From Gamsiella multidivaricata (lineage: Eukaryota > Mortierellomycota > Mortierellomycetes > Mortierellales > Mortierellaceae), in the NCBI RefSeq assembly GCF_025024155.1, contig NW_026251760.1:1-64000 (forward strand): a stretch of DNA of 64,000 nucleotides. The letters run 5' to 3'. The position numbers and the translations under genes were made by a program. The notes below the pieces were generated by a model that was given only the letters and a program-made list of their open reading frames with translations, searched no databases and was not told the origin of the DNA. Within the stretch, counting starts at the first letter, position 1. Every line of letters starts with the position of its first letter. Below, in pieces: positions 12,448 through 25,070 of the stretch.

Positions 12448-13226
12448 CGAATCTGTTTGTGAATGTGAATGTGAATGTCGAAGCGGTGTCGGAGCAGAGT
12501 GAGACTCTCTTCTGTAGTTGATGAGTGGAGTGGAGTGGAGTGGAGTGGGGCGGTATGATGAGGAAGAGATGAATATATAGGAGGGGTGGCCGCTGAGAGA
12601 AAGAATGGCCTGATTTTTTTCAAGTATCCAGGAACATGAACGGCCATCCAACAAATCTATATTGGGCGCGGTCGATACGTGCGCAAAGAACTTGTTTCCT
12701 AGGGAAAATATTAACATATGCTTATCATGCCCACTGCAGTCTACAGCCACTGGCCGATGCATACAATTCTATATACCAAACACAGACGCTCTCAGTGGCC
12801 TGATGTCTATTGTTCGTTCCAACCGCGTCAATAACGTTCTATCCTCTCCGCTGTTTGCTACTATAGGCGCAGTACAGCAACGCGACAAGGACATCAGCAT
12901 AGAGACAGATCCATCGAGGCAAACGCCTATTACACAACGAGCATTCGCATAAAAAAAAAAGACTAGCAGTGTCTCCTCTGCATAAAAGCGAAGGAAAGGA
13001 AAGAAGCAAAGGGGAAAAAAAATAAAGTGGGATGATTTTTTTTATTCATCCTTCAGACCAAGAAAGAACGACGAATGCTTGCGGTTCTTCAATGCTGTGG
13101 ATAGCCTTATCCTGCAGCTCGACGAACCGAGCCGGGGAGCTTGACATCAACAGCCAAACAAACAAACCCAGGACGCCATGAACGCGTATCTCTGCAGAAA
13201 ATCATTATCGGACTTTGTTAAGACAT
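12448..13226. other. Intergenic region: ERG7 promoter/leader and SMU1 3' flank
   Basis: No gene seen. Holds a (GGAGT)n tract near 12523-12548 in the ERG7 leader, an A-run near 12951-12960, and TTTATT at 13041-13046 (AATAAA on the minus strand) about 180 bp past the SMU1 stop. Confidence 0.6.
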
Positions 13227-15582
13227 CTATGCCTTCCACAAAAGAACGCGTCCATCAACGGTGTTGATAGCGAGGACATTCGAGAACGGATGTGATGCCA
13301 TGCCAATGACCTCTCCTTCCGCCACAGGGATCGATTTAATCAGCTTCCCCGAGTCCGAGTAATAGCAATGCACCTGGCTGTTCTCTGCCAAACAATACAC
13401 AATCTCTGACTGGGGCGATAAACTAAGGGCCATAAAGTCCGTCATTGGTACGCCTAGTCCCTCCTTCTTGGCATTTTCCCCTCCTGCTGCTCTTTCTGCT
13501 GCAGCGGCGGTCAAGTCCTTCGTCGCCCCTTCTGTTTGGCTGTCGGGCGATGTGAACTTGCGAATCGGCTCCCCCTCCATCGTCAGCAAATACGCCGTAG
13601 GCGACTTCATGCAGACCAGAATCTGATTGGGCTTCGGGAACGGGACACAAGAGTTGACCGTCAACCCTGCTACTCCTGCCATTGTGCCTGTACCATCGTG
13701 TGGGCTAAATGATTTTAAGCAGTTGGCTGTCCTATAGTCCCAAATCTATGTAGTAGTGGAATAGAAAATGCGATCAGTATCGTCGGATCAAATGTAAAGA
13801 TTGAGCCACTAGTGGCGTAAACACAGTAAAAGTAGAATGACGGATCATACCTTGATAGTACCGTCTGAACTAGAGCTCATAACTTGTGTGCCATCGAGCG
13901 AGAATGACGCATGGTTTACAAAGGACGTATGGCCTCTGAATTCCTTGAGCATTTTGCCCGACTTTAATCCATGCAATCTATCAAATATCAGATATCGATG
14001 AGTTAACGGTTGCTCACGAGCGTTCCTGTGCATGGGCAATGGCTGTCCCATCAAAATCGACCCGGCAGCGTCGACTTACCGGACGGTGAGATCGAATGAG
14101 GCACTAAGGACCTGGGTCCCATCGGGTGAGAAGCAGACGGACGTGACACCTGCTTGATGAGCGGGAGAGTAACGTCGAAGGCATTGACCTGTCTGAATCT
14201 TCCATACTTTGATCCTTCCATCCTGTGCTCCTGATGCCAACATCTCGCTATCCCTACTGAACCCTAGGCACAAAACTGCCGATTCCATTGCCATCAAATT
14301 ATCCTAATGTATTGTGAAATGGGTTAGATTTGCCTAGTTGCTGGAATTAGTGGTTCATTCCAATTGCGCGTCAATGCAGGGTCCCTGTACCTCAGCCTGG
14401 TATTTAAGGTCCTTTCTCAGCTTGGCAGTAAGATAGTTCCAGATCTCAATGAATCCATCCATGCTTCCTGTGACCAGATATTGTCCGTTGGGCGAGAATG
14501 CCACACATTCCGCATGCTGCTTCTTGGGGAACTAGATCGAAACAATCGAGACTCGATACGTTAATATACTTCAGATTAAAAAGGAGCCGTCCTTCCACAT
14601 TAAAGACATCAATCCACGAACGTTACCTTGATGGTGTTGTAGCACTTTGTGGGGACATCATCCGTTTCTGCTTGGGCCACAGGAACCGTTCCTCTGAAGA
14701 GATCGTACGCCGAATCCGGTGGTAACATGCCCTGCTGTTCCTGAAATTTGAGTGCCTGTCCCAACAGGGTCACTAGCCTGGACGGCGCTACCACAGTGAC
14801 CTCACTCGATAGTGCCTGAGCAATGATCTGCCTCCGTTTTTCCTTGGAGACTCCATTTGGATACGCCTCTTTGGCATCGAAATGTGACCGAGAAAGCACA
14901 TGCTCCAGATGTAGGTATCGATCGGGGAACTGTTCACGGAGCATTTGTGTAGGGGTCGTTTGGCGAAGCAATGTGCGCGCTGTACCAATCTCCCGCATCT
15001 CTACTAGTTCGATCACAATCTATATTGTCATGTTGTTATGTAGCCAGGAAGTACGGACTAGAAGATCAGATCAAGCAAAAACGAGGGCGATTTGCGTAAA
15101 AATAAAACACTGAGATTGAGATGTTTACCTGCTCGTAAAGGTCCATCAGTTTCTTGTCGGGGATCTTGAGCTGAGAGACTATGCGTAGGACATTATCCCA
15201 ATGGCCCTGCAAGATCTCGGACGAAAATGCCTCGACGCTCTCGACGGTGTTAAGAGCAACCGTGGTCTCTTCCTGTGTTGCGGATCAGAAAATGAATTTC
15301 CCTTGGTTAAATATTGTAATTCCTCTGCTGTCTCGCATCCTGATATAGCCCACCAAGAAGGGCATCGCGATAGCGTACCTGGAGCGCGGCCAGGGAGTTG
15401 AGGAGGTTGTTTTCCTTCAAGAATTGTTGAATGAGTCGAATGACACTATGTGAGCGAGAGAAAAGTGTCCTGAGGTTTTAGTGCCGAGTAATACACACAC
15501 AATGAAGTATTGATTGGCTGGACGTATGAGTCACGTACTCGTTCGACTCAATCTCCATGGTGTTGGTGGTTGAGGACGACAT
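13227..15582 (-). CDS. SMU1: WD40-repeat splicing factor SMU1
   Basis: Complement join 13227-13745, 13851-13977, 14080-14303, 14391-14531, 14627-15019, 15129-15272, 15379-15445, 15539-15582; 552 residues against about 513 in animals. N-terminal LisH ([20 protein letters not shown], near 15-34), then CTLH, then the SMU1 linker ([26 protein letters not shown]). WD40 blades fill about 230-552, with [43 protein letters not shown] and GTIKIWDYRT. SMU1 works with RED in the activated human spliceosome and affects splice-site choice, so it suits an intron-rich genome. A Glu/Ala-rich insertion of about 35 residues near the C-terminal blades ([20 protein letters not shown]) accounts for much of the extra length. 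Start 15582 is the first ATG of the LisH exon; a longer reading would only add leader sequence. The gene is divergent from the Rab5 gene. Confidence 0.92.
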
Positions 15583-15796
15583 GGCAAAGGCGTGATCCCG
15601 AGGTCGAGGTCGAGTCTGAAGACAAAAAGGGCAGGAATGGTCGAATGCCGTACAAAGGTCTTGTCTAAACAAACGTGCAATTAGAGAGATGTGTGCTATT
15701 GTGCAATAATGGAAACCCCATCGTCATTTTTTTCTTTAACGCACCTGCTCTTGCGCCTGCAGGCCTTTCCTTTACTTCTTACTTCTTCCCTTCTTG

Positions 15797-15827
<31 letters not shown>

Positions 15828-15995
15828 GCGCCGACAATTCTCTGCAACTTGCATTCCTCATTGTGCAGTAGGAGACACCCCCACGGCCATTACAATCCAC
15901 CACGACTACTTTGACGACAACAATACAACGCTGCGATATCAACGCCAAGAACACAGCACCACCGCCTCCTTCAGTCTTCCTAATACATATACATC
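15583..15995. promoter_or_regulatory. Shared divergent promoter region between SMU1 and Rab5-type gene
   Basis: 413 bp separate the two ATGs on opposite strands, so both promoters and leaders must lie here. It includes an (CAA)n tract at about 15798-15827 in the Rab5-side leader. No specific factor site is claimed. Confidence 0.6.
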
Positions 15996-18177
15996 ATGTC
16001 TCAAGCCAACGACGCAGCAGGCCAGGCCATTGCTAGCAACATGAAGCCAGTGCAAGTCAAGCTTGTCCTCCTTGGTAAATATCAACTACAACCTGCGCTG
16101 CCGTTCGATAGCACGTACTGTCACTCGAAGCAACGCCACTGCAACAATCGCACATCTGCACACTGCATGCATTACCTTACCCTTCTGTGTGTTCGTTGGA
16201 GGGCAAGGATTACAAGGGGTACTCGCCTTGGCTCTTCCCTTCTGCTTCTGTGGAATCGAACTGTGAAGGGCGTTTTTTTTTTTTTTTTTTTTTTTTTTTT
16301 GTTACTGCAGCTGCGCGGAGCCCACTGTGCGTATGACAGTTGTTTCTTTTTTTTCTTCGGGACACGGTTCTCGCCTTGCGTGAGAACCTCCAGTGTCTTT
16401 TCAAATGATACCCGGTTTTACTATTCCATCCCGACTGAGCTTTTGCAACATTTTCAACTATGCGGAGACATCTATGACAACCCTAGAACAAGAAGAAATG
16501 GCGATAGCCCTGGAGAGGGTCCAACTGACAGCACTGATCTTGACTGGATCATGGCTCTCATCTATATTGCCTATACCATCGGCGGTTCTGTGCAGGCTAT
16601 CGTATGATACGATGCATTGAAAGAATATCTCTATCCTTTTGCATCGATCTATGATATCGCGTGTGCGACAGTGTTAGAACTGGCGGGGAATGATGACGAT
16701 GGTGTGATTGTTGTTCTATGGTTCTCATTTTTGGGCTGGGCTGGGCTGGGCTGGGTTGGACCGGAGCCAGTGTGATAAAAATGCAGAGCGTTCCGGGGAG
16801 GATACTGCAGACAATAAATGACATCGACACACATTGACACAGGAAAAGGACAAGGGTCATCGGGGATATATTTTTAATTAGCAGCAGTTAATGGGTGAAC
16901 TGGGTTGACTTGCTGCCCCCTATCTTCTGGCAGCAACTCTAGTACATCCCACGCCTTTCATTTTTTTGGGCTTATTGGAAATATGTTGCCAAGAACTGAC
17001 CCATTGCGTAGAATAAACCCCTACATGTTTCCACTTGCCTATACCTCGAGATATCTAACTGCGCATTACTTTCTGAAAAAACTCGTTTAGGTGAGGCTGC
17101 CGTTGGAAAGTCAAGTCTTGTCCTTCGATTCGTAAATGACGAGTTTCAGGAGAACAAGGAACCTACCATTGGAGGTGAGACTGCCGTTTTGTAACCATCC
17201 TGGTCCACATGGGCATGGTTTCGTGTCTGTGTGCGTGCATACGCGTGTGTGTGCGTGTGTGTGGCCCCCAGCTAATCACGCATGCCTCCTTTAAAATATG
17301 TGAACATGCGCCTGACTGACCCCACGTTTCTCTGTTTGTTATTTTTTGGTGACCTTAGCTGCTTTCTTAACCCAGAAGTGCCGTCTGGAGGACAAGGTCA
17401 TCAAATTTGAGATCTGGGACACTGGTAACTACATACTAATTTTATCTTTTCAACGGTGCTGAAGAGGTACGATGCATCTATTCTAAACTGCATTTTGTTT
17501 TTCACTTTAATTTTTTTTTAGCCGGACAGGAGCGCTTCCACTCACTCGCTCCCATGTACTACAGAAATGCACAGGCTGCCGTGGTCGTCTACGATGTCAC
17601 CAAGGCTGTATGTATTTCGTGGACCGATGATTATGACATCAAGCAACAGACAAAGGAATTTTTCATTTAACCTGATTTCTTCGTTCTGTGTGTTGGATAG
17701 TCGTCGCTAGAGAAGGCAAAGTCGTGGGTCAAGGAATTGCAGAGGCAGGCAAACCCCAATATTGTGATTGCGTTGACAGGAAACAAGGTCGATTTGGTGT
17801 CTACAGGACGTAGAGGCCGCAGGACAAGCGACGGCGATGCGGACGAGGACGATGAGCAGGACGCACAGGAACTGGACGAGGACGAGGAAGACGATGAGGA
17901 CTATGGCGTCAGTCGCCAGGTCCCCACAGAGGAGGCAAGCGCGTATGCACAGGAATCCGGTCTGCTCTTCTTTGAGACATCGGCCAAGAATGGCGAGGGA
18001 GTCGCGGAGGTGTTCACAGAGATTGCAAAGAAGATTCCACTGGAGCACATTCTGTCGTCTACACGCGGTGCCCGTGCTGGAGGTGTGAGTGGCAGCAATG
18101 GTCGTGTGGATCTTCAGTCTGGAGCCAATGGTCAGCGACTTGGCGGACAGCAAGACAAGGGCGCCTGTGCCTGCTGA
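15996..18177 (+). CDS. Rab5-type (Ypt51/Vps21) small GTPase with acidic insertion
   Basis: Join 15996-16074, 17091-17174, 17359-17424, 17522-17607, 17701-18177; 263 residues. GTP-binding motifs are present: GEAAVGKS (27-34), the switch I Thr in EPTIG, WDTAGQE (74-80), GNKVD (132-136) and ETSAK (197-201). [17 protein letters not shown] is the Rab5-group signature for early-endosome traffic and fusion. The C terminus ends CAC, a CXC geranylgeranylation motif. Between NKVD and ETSAK sits an Arg patch followed by about 25 mostly acidic residues (149-173), roughly 30 more than the equivalent loop in animal Rab5; the reading frame is open and the flanking motifs intact, so I treat it as real coding sequence. 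Intron 1 is 1016 bp, far longer than the others. AATAAA lies near 18411. Orthology to Ypt51/Vps21 rather than another Rab5 paralogue is not settled. Confidence 0.9.
16075..17090 (+). other. Long first intron of the Rab5-type gene with T28 tract and GGGCT repeats
   Basis: Starts GTAAAT and ends TTTAG. Holds a 28-base T run (about 16273-16300) and five GGG tracts spaced two bases apart (16733-16755), a canonical G-quadruplex pattern on the sense strand. No exon-like reading frame was found in it. Confidence 0.65.
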
Positions 18178-19205
18178 GGAACATGAAGGATGTGGAGATA
18201 CAGCTTGGTGAATTTTCTTTTCTTTACTTTTCCATTCTTTTTTTTTTTCTTTCTAACTTTCTTCGCTGTGTGTGTATGCGTGTCTTTTCCCCCTCTCCTA
18301 TACAATATCTTTACGTTATAGCTTCTTTTTTCCCTTTTCTTTTTGTCACCGATGTGAAATAATGAATATACTCTTCAGCAAGAAGCACTTCTATGCAAAA
18401 ATAAGAATGAAATAAAAAGGCATACCGACAATAACGATGACAAGGCCTCACAAATACGCGGTTATAGCATATACTCGTTGGGGAAGGGCGTACCTGAGTA
18501 GTGTGTGCATGACATAACGCGATGAGTATGAAGTCAGTCAAAGACATTCCGCCCCTCCCTCCCCCCTGACTGTTGCAGACTTGCAGTGTATGGCAAGCGG
18601 ATGAAAATGACACATGAATACCACTGGCCAGGGGTAAAAGGCACGTTTGGGTTGCTCTTTAGCTTAGCGTACAGGGAAAAATAAATAAAAATAAAATGAC
18701 GTTGAGTGCAAAAAAAAAAAAAAAAGACCCGAATGCTAACGGATTGGCATACCAGTCATGGACATTTGTTGCACGTCGCTGACCTGACATCTAAAGAGTG
18801 AGTACAGCAGTCGATTGAGTAGCGGGATGACCAGGGGTCGTGGGGAGCGAGAGAGTGGGTGGGTGGTGAGAGAGAGACCCTTGATTATCCTAGCCGCATA
18901 TGAAATTCATGTTTTAAATTATTATTGCCCCGACACGACGACAATGTTCAGGCTGACTGACCTTAATCGAATTTGGATTGTCCGCTCTCTTGCTCTCCCT
19001 CCTCGCACTCGCTCGCACTCACTCTCTCATTCTCTTTTTCTCTCTCTTCCCTCTCACCCTTCGCCTCCCCTCTTTCTTCTCCTTCTTTACGTCTCCGCTC
19101 GCAATTGCCCCGCCTTCTTTCACACTGCTCGTTTGCCACTAATTACTACCAGTCTTTCCTCACTCCACCCCGCAAACGACATCGCCCATTCCCTCTCGTG
19201 CATTC

Positions 19206-19236
<31 letters not shown>

Positions 19237-19316
19237 TCATCACCTCTTCCTCATCGCACATTGACCCATCGCCTCCTTCTCCTTCTTTCTCTCCTTTCCC
19301 CCCTGATCGCATCAAC
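18178..19316. other. Intergenic region: Rab5 3' flank and BAR-SH3 promoter
   Basis: No gene seen. A-rich near 18680-18725, then a long pyrimidine-rich tract (about 18980-19310) with (TC)n at about 19206-19232 just before ATG 19317. Confidence 0.6.
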
Positions 19317-22300
19317 ATGATCAAGAACATCGGCAAATTCAAACAGGTAACACACCACAGTCCATCCTCCCCTCAGTCACTGCAGTTCTCAAAGCAGTCT
19401 GCTGGGCACTTCTTTCGGGCTTTTCCATCTGCAGTTCATGGATTCGTCATACAACGAAGACTGGACTGATATCAGCATCTCAGCATGGGACCATCCGACT
19501 TCGACACTGGCAACCTCATCTACAGAAAGGACAGAAGCTCCCCTTGTTGCTCTCTGTTCTCTTGCTTATGCATAGTCTTCCAACATACCCACGGAAACCA
19601 TGTCTCTTTCTCTCAATCTCAAACGATCGATTTGTTATTATAAACATTGCATATACTATACTATGCTATGCTACGTGTGAACATGCAAGTGCCCTGAGAG
19701 CTCAAAATGCCGAATGAATGCATTACTGACATTGGGCCCTTCTTCCGTTGTTTCGTTTTGATGATCTGAATGAAAACGTAGTGGACGGGCGAGAAGATGG
19801 GCAAGGGCCCAAAGGCCCGGATGGATGAAGACTTTCACAGCCTGACGAGCGAAACAGAAGCCAAGCGCGTTGCCCTGGAAAAGCTGAGCGAGACCTCACA
19901 TGCGTACCTTAAGGCCATCAGTACGTATACATGTCATCTATATTATGCAGAAACACGCCCGCGCGTGTGCTGTACTATGCATGCGAACACATGTATTTTT
20001 CCCATTGCTCTCTTCTATGTCTCTCTCCTCCCCACTAGCTCTCCTTCGACAGCTCCTCCCAACCTTGCTCATCCTATCACATCGTCTTCAACAGCAATCC
20101 TTTCTCGCTCTCTCACGCGCTGCAGACCTCGTAGACACAGCATCAACAACACGACCTAAAAAGGATCCCCCCTTTTTTAGTGTTCACGTTTCCAGCAAAT
20201 TTGCTGTTTTGGGGAACCTGATGATGATGGGGACAATGGTGGCATGATATTCGGCATCGATAAAAACAAGAGATGGCGTCGTGCCTTTTTAAAGATGTCG
20301 GACACGCCAGCTCTATGCAGCTCGCCACATGTTGTTCGCTTTCTCTCAGTTTGTTCTCTCGGATATGTTTTTTATTTATTTGGATGTGTTTATGCGGTTT
20401 ATACGGCTCTAGGAAGATGAGTCAAGAAAAGAGAGTGAACGAATGGAAGCGTGAGTAAGCCGTGGGTTACATTCATTTTGGGAGTCAGCAGCTGCTCATT
20501 ATCCTTTGTTGAATGAAAAGAAAGGAGAAGAAAGGAAAAGGACACAAACATGAGCACCACTGAGCACTCTCTCCATCCGTCCTATTATTACTGCCGCCAT
20601 TTGTTCATTTGCCCGATTCTGGGATCTTTTTTTCCTTGTGTATATCTCCTAACCGAGAAACGCCCCAAAGGCATCGTGGTGTTGATTGGTTACCTTCGAT
20701 TGCCATATGGCACACAAGGTACACCCAGCCCTTTCCCCTTCCTTTTTTTCCCCATCTCGATTTTTTTTTTTTTCTCGAAAAGTACCGTTTCAGACTGGGA
20801 CACCACAGGTGGAGCGCGCCAGTGTGGGTGTCGGCGACAATTTGTGGGGCGGTTGCCAGGCGCCCTCTTCTTTCTATAATTAAATGGGCCAATTAATTTT
20901 CTTTGCTGCTAACGTAGCACAAAGAGGTGCACAGGAGTACCAAGGTGCGGGGGCACCGAGCGGGGTGCAGACAGCGTAAAAAGCGCACAATCCAATGGCG
21001 CGCATGGAGATGAACAAAACCTTGAGCTTAATTAAGCACAGTTTTCCATCCCCACTCTCCAATGGCCCAAAAGCGAGCTCTCTCTTCTGTTGGTTGTCCC
21101 AGGTCCCTACCTGGATACAAAATATTACCTGGCAACCTGGTTTTGAACACGATTTATTCATATTCCTACGGAGGCTGTGTGCTGCATCCCTAAAGATCTT
21201 GACTATGCTACGCGCATGCATGCCGATAGAAAGGGCTGATGCATCGGATTGCAGTACCCAAAGAAGGGTTTGGGCGGGAAAGATCGTCCTCTCACATTGT
21301 TCCCGCCATTTTGGCAACACAGCGGGAAAAAAAAAATTGAAAAAAAAACGTTATTTTTCAATACTAACAGATGATATTAACCCTGCATATCTCTAGGCAA
21401 ACGTGTTGAGGGCGACGACAAGCACAAGGGATTAGCTATCGAGACATTTGGTATGAGCATGTCGGCCCAAAGCTACACCGTCCGTGAAGGATCGCAATAC
21501 CGGGGGGCACTGCAGCGCATGGGCGATGCGCATCAAAACATCGGCGCAGCCCAATTGGAATTGGTATGGGCAGTAAACGTGATCTTCAGTGCTAACTGTC
21601 CATTTGACAGCGCAAAGAATACGCCATTAAAGCTCATCACCACCAATCTTCTTTTTTGCCTTTGGCGATGTCCCTATAGATCTCTCGCTTTAACAGCTCG
21701 TATCTTGATAGTCTGGAAAAGTCGCAGGCGCAGATGAAGGAATATCAAGCATTACAAAGGAAGCTGCTGTCAAGGCGACAGGACTACGATGCCAAGCTAG
21801 CCAAAGTTCAGAAGGCCAAGAAGGAGAAACCTGAATGGGAGGAAGAGATGCAGGCATCCAAGGCCAAGTATGAGGAAACTAGGGAGAATGTCCTGAACTT
21901 GATGTACACCATTAATGAATCACAGGTACGTCTAAGGACCATGGGTATTCCGCAGGAGCAAAGAATACATTACTATTGTTCATCTCATTTACTAATCTTT
22001 GTGATGATCGTAATTGTAGGATGACAACCTGATCAGTCTAAAATCCTATTACGACGCGCAGTTGGCGTATGCACGCAAGATGGTCGAGATCTTGGAAGCC
22101 ATTCCCGAAAACACATTTATGACCTCGCCCAACGGATCTCGCTTGTCTCTCTATGCTGGAAACGGCACAGCAAAGAAATTGAGCGGGAAGGATTCACAGG
22201 AACCAGAGGACGAACGCTCGAATCTCTCGGACGACCAATCCAGCACGCAATCAATACCCAATGGACGTCACCCCTTTGATAGGACTCCATCCACTGCAGA

Positions 22301-23297
22301 TCTGCGTCGCAGCAACATGAGCCAACATCTGAACCCAGAACTGAGTCGATCCATGTCGCATCTGACACCCAATGCGGCACAAACGAGAAAGAACAGCAGT
22401 GGAGGAAGCATTCGTTCCAACGGACTGATGGCATCTCCCGCTGTCCCAAGTCGAGGCCGGACTCAAAAGCAAGTGCGGGCACTTTATACCTTTGATGCTA
22501 CAGGCGAAGGCGAACTGTCCATCCAGAAAGGCGACATCATCCGCATCGTGGAAGAGATCGATGAAGGGTGGTGGGAGGGTGAGCTGGTCGACACGAACGG
22601 TGTCCGACACACTGGAATGTTTCCTTCCAACTACTGTGAGGAGGTCATGAGTGATTCTGGATCGACCCATCGACAGGGGTCCATCCACTCGAACTCATCA
22701 GATCCAGGGCGCTACATGGACGAGGATGAGGCTGCCTACTACGAGCGAGAGACTGAGCCAACTATTCACTATGCGGAACCAGAAGAGGAGACCGTTCCTC
22801 CCGTTCCAGTCACAAGGAGGGCACCACCGCCACCAGTGAGACAAGCGTCGCACATGATCCCAGCATCGAATGGCAGCGCCACTAACGGACATGCGAATGG
22901 TACTGCACGCGCAACACCTCCGCAAGCACGACCAGTATCGACACTGTCGCCAATGAACAGGACTTCGACTCTCGGTACCAGGATGCCTCCACCTCCGCCA
23001 CCAACTCGACGAGCAGCCGTTGAGTCGATGAGACACAGTGCAGTCTTTTCGAATAGCTCCACGCCGGCTGTGTCGCCACCACTTGTGTCGGCAGGACCAT
23101 CGCCTCCACCGACGGCTGTCCCATCGACGCCCTCTACAGCGTCGATGATGGGTTACATCCCCAAGGACTACTTCTCGAACCAGGCGCTCAATCCGGCCGA
23201 GGCCGACATGGGACCGTGTCGCGAGTGCCAGTGCACGGACTTTTCTGCCAATGTTTTCAAGCGTGGCAGCTGCAACAATTGCTTCCATATCCATTAA
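19317..23297 (+). CDS. BAR-SH3 domain protein with Cys-rich C-terminal tail
   Basis: Join 19317-19346, 19782-19920, 21397-21563, 21680-21925, 22020-23297; 619 residues. The first 10 residues (MIKNIGKFKQ) sit on a 30-bp exon, followed by WTGEKMGKGPKARMDEDF, resembling the N-BAR/endophilin-amphiphysin start. BAR helices run to about 220 (EYQALQRKLLSRRQDYDAKL; ISLKSYYDAQLAYARKMVEI). SH3 lies near 344-404: VRALYTFDATGEGELSIQKG, then DEGWWEG and GMFPSNYCE. A Pro-rich linker with PPPPVRQ and PPPPPPTRR could bind SH3 domains. The end carries CRECQC and CNNCFHIH, which could bind zinc. BAR-SH3 proteins bend membrane during endocytosis and link to actin; direct orthology to Rvs167 is not claimed because the tail differs. 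Intron 2 is 1476 bp. Confidence 0.85.
19921..21396 (+). other. 1476-bp intron 2 of the BAR-SH3 gene
   Basis: Bounded by GTACGT and TCTAG with matching phase (AGC split as A/GC). It contains T-rich runs and short open frames on both strands, none with recognisable protein features. It is several times longer than nearly all other introns here. Confidence 0.6.
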
Positions 23298-25070
23298 ACT
23301 TTTCTACCTAATAATAATATCTAATGTAATAATCCGCGATCCCGGGGTTTTTTCTTTTTTTTTCTTTTTTGTTCTACAATGATGGGATAACCGGGAACAC
23401 TTGTGCTAGGCATGTGCGGCTTTCAATGATGATAATGTGGTTCAGGCGCATAATATCGTAATACGACTTATTCAAACATATATAGTCTACATGATAGATG
23501 ATCTGTAACGGGCTTCTTTTTTTTTTTTTTTTTTTGTTGTGGCTTCTCGTACCCCAGCGGACGATAACCGGATTGATGGGCTTGGTCCTGAACAGTACTT
23601 GGGCGGAAGCAAGCTAGGCACAACAAGAGGGGAACGGACAGAGCGAAGCAGGGCAGCGGGAAACATGGATGATGCCCTGGTGATCGTGTTCATGCGTTGT
23701 CGGACTCCAATACCATATTTGATTTCTTTTTAGGGGCAACCTTTTTTTTTTTTGTACGTTGTACCTTTTAGGTTGTGTTTGGGCAAGAAGAAATCATCAT
23801 CCAGGGATAGATAGTTCTGGACAATATGTATGGGATTGTCTTTCGACGCAAGATGACATAGTACTTTCTCTATGCCGACATGCAGGGCTTACATACTCTT
23901 TTTTTTTTTTTTTTTTTTGGCTGGAGTCAAGAAGGAGGCGGAGCATAGTCTATGACAAGGGAAGCCATGATGCTCTCTATACGGACTAGATTACAGTGGA
24001 TGTAAACCCTTTCCTCCCCCCCCAATACATGCCCCGCGACATATTTGCTTCTTTGTCCTTGTCCATATCCTTAAGCAGGATGCAGGATTATGACTATGAG
24101 GACCAGAAGCGGAAGTGTGTCGGCCCTGTCCTTTGGCGCTGTGACAGTGAAGTGTGGAGTTTAGATGCGTGTGGTCCACGGTATTATTTTTCGGCGTAGC
24201 ACAGGAACATGGGACAGGCACCGGGTTTAAAATCCCTCCCTCTCCCTCTCCCCCCTTTTTTTTTATTCAGGACCACACAGCCTGAGACCCTCAGGCGTCA
24301 TCGCTGTGGGCGAAGAGAAACAACGGCACGGACCTGGGGGATTATGAATGGCAGCGATTCGATTCGAGTCATGAACGAGAGCAGGGAACAGAGGCGTCTG
24401 GACGAATGGATAGGCCTGGGTGGATGTTTGTCATGCAAGAAAAGGTTCGCTGCTCAGGGCAACCGGGAATAAGTTGAAGATGGCGGAAGATAGAGAGATA
24501 TATTGATCATGTCATTGTCATTATTGTATGCTAGCTATGCTCCATGCTCTGTACTCTGTTCAGACTTCTTGGGAACATAAAAAGGACACAGACATCAGAA
24601 AGGGGGAACCAATTCCTCTCCCTCTCTCACACACACACTTTCTCATTCTCTCTTTTTCTTCTACCACTTCTGCTACTTCTATCAAACGTCTTCATCGTCA
24701 ATTGCTTCTCTCTCATACCTTCTTTCATTCATACACGCTACGAACAATTGACAGCAATCACTGCAACGCAAAGCAACCTGCTAAACCTAAAAAAACACCA
24801 CACTCGTCCTTCCTTTCCATACAACCAAACTCCCCCCATTGCTTCTCGCCAAAGCCTTTTGAAAGAACGCATCTTTTCTTAAAACTCCACCCGCTTTTAT
24901 ACAGCGTTGCCTTGTTTCTTTCCTTCTCTCCTTCTCTTCATCGTTCCCTCTTACGCGTGCCGCCCACTCCCCTCTCTCTCACACCTTTCATTCCCAACAG
25001 TCGACTTGGCCATATACAGTCAATTCGTCTTCACTTTATCTGCACCCATTAAATATATTCAACTGCCGTC
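23298..25070. other. 1.8-kb gene-free stretch between BAR-SH3 and LIM genes
   Basis: I see no supported gene. Contains T homopolymers (about 23517-23535, 23742-23752, 23901-23918), a C run near 24017-24024 and a pyrimidine-rich leader (about 24617-25060) ahead of the LIM gene ATG. Confidence 0.6.

Noticed and set aside
20605..20892. Open frames on both strands inside the long BAR-SH3 intron
   Set aside because: No conserved features, run through T homopolymers; not accepted as a nested gene.
22698..23294. 198-residue minus-strand frame rich in Trp/Arg/Cys
   Set aside because: Antisense to the Pro-rich linker of the BAR-SH3 gene.
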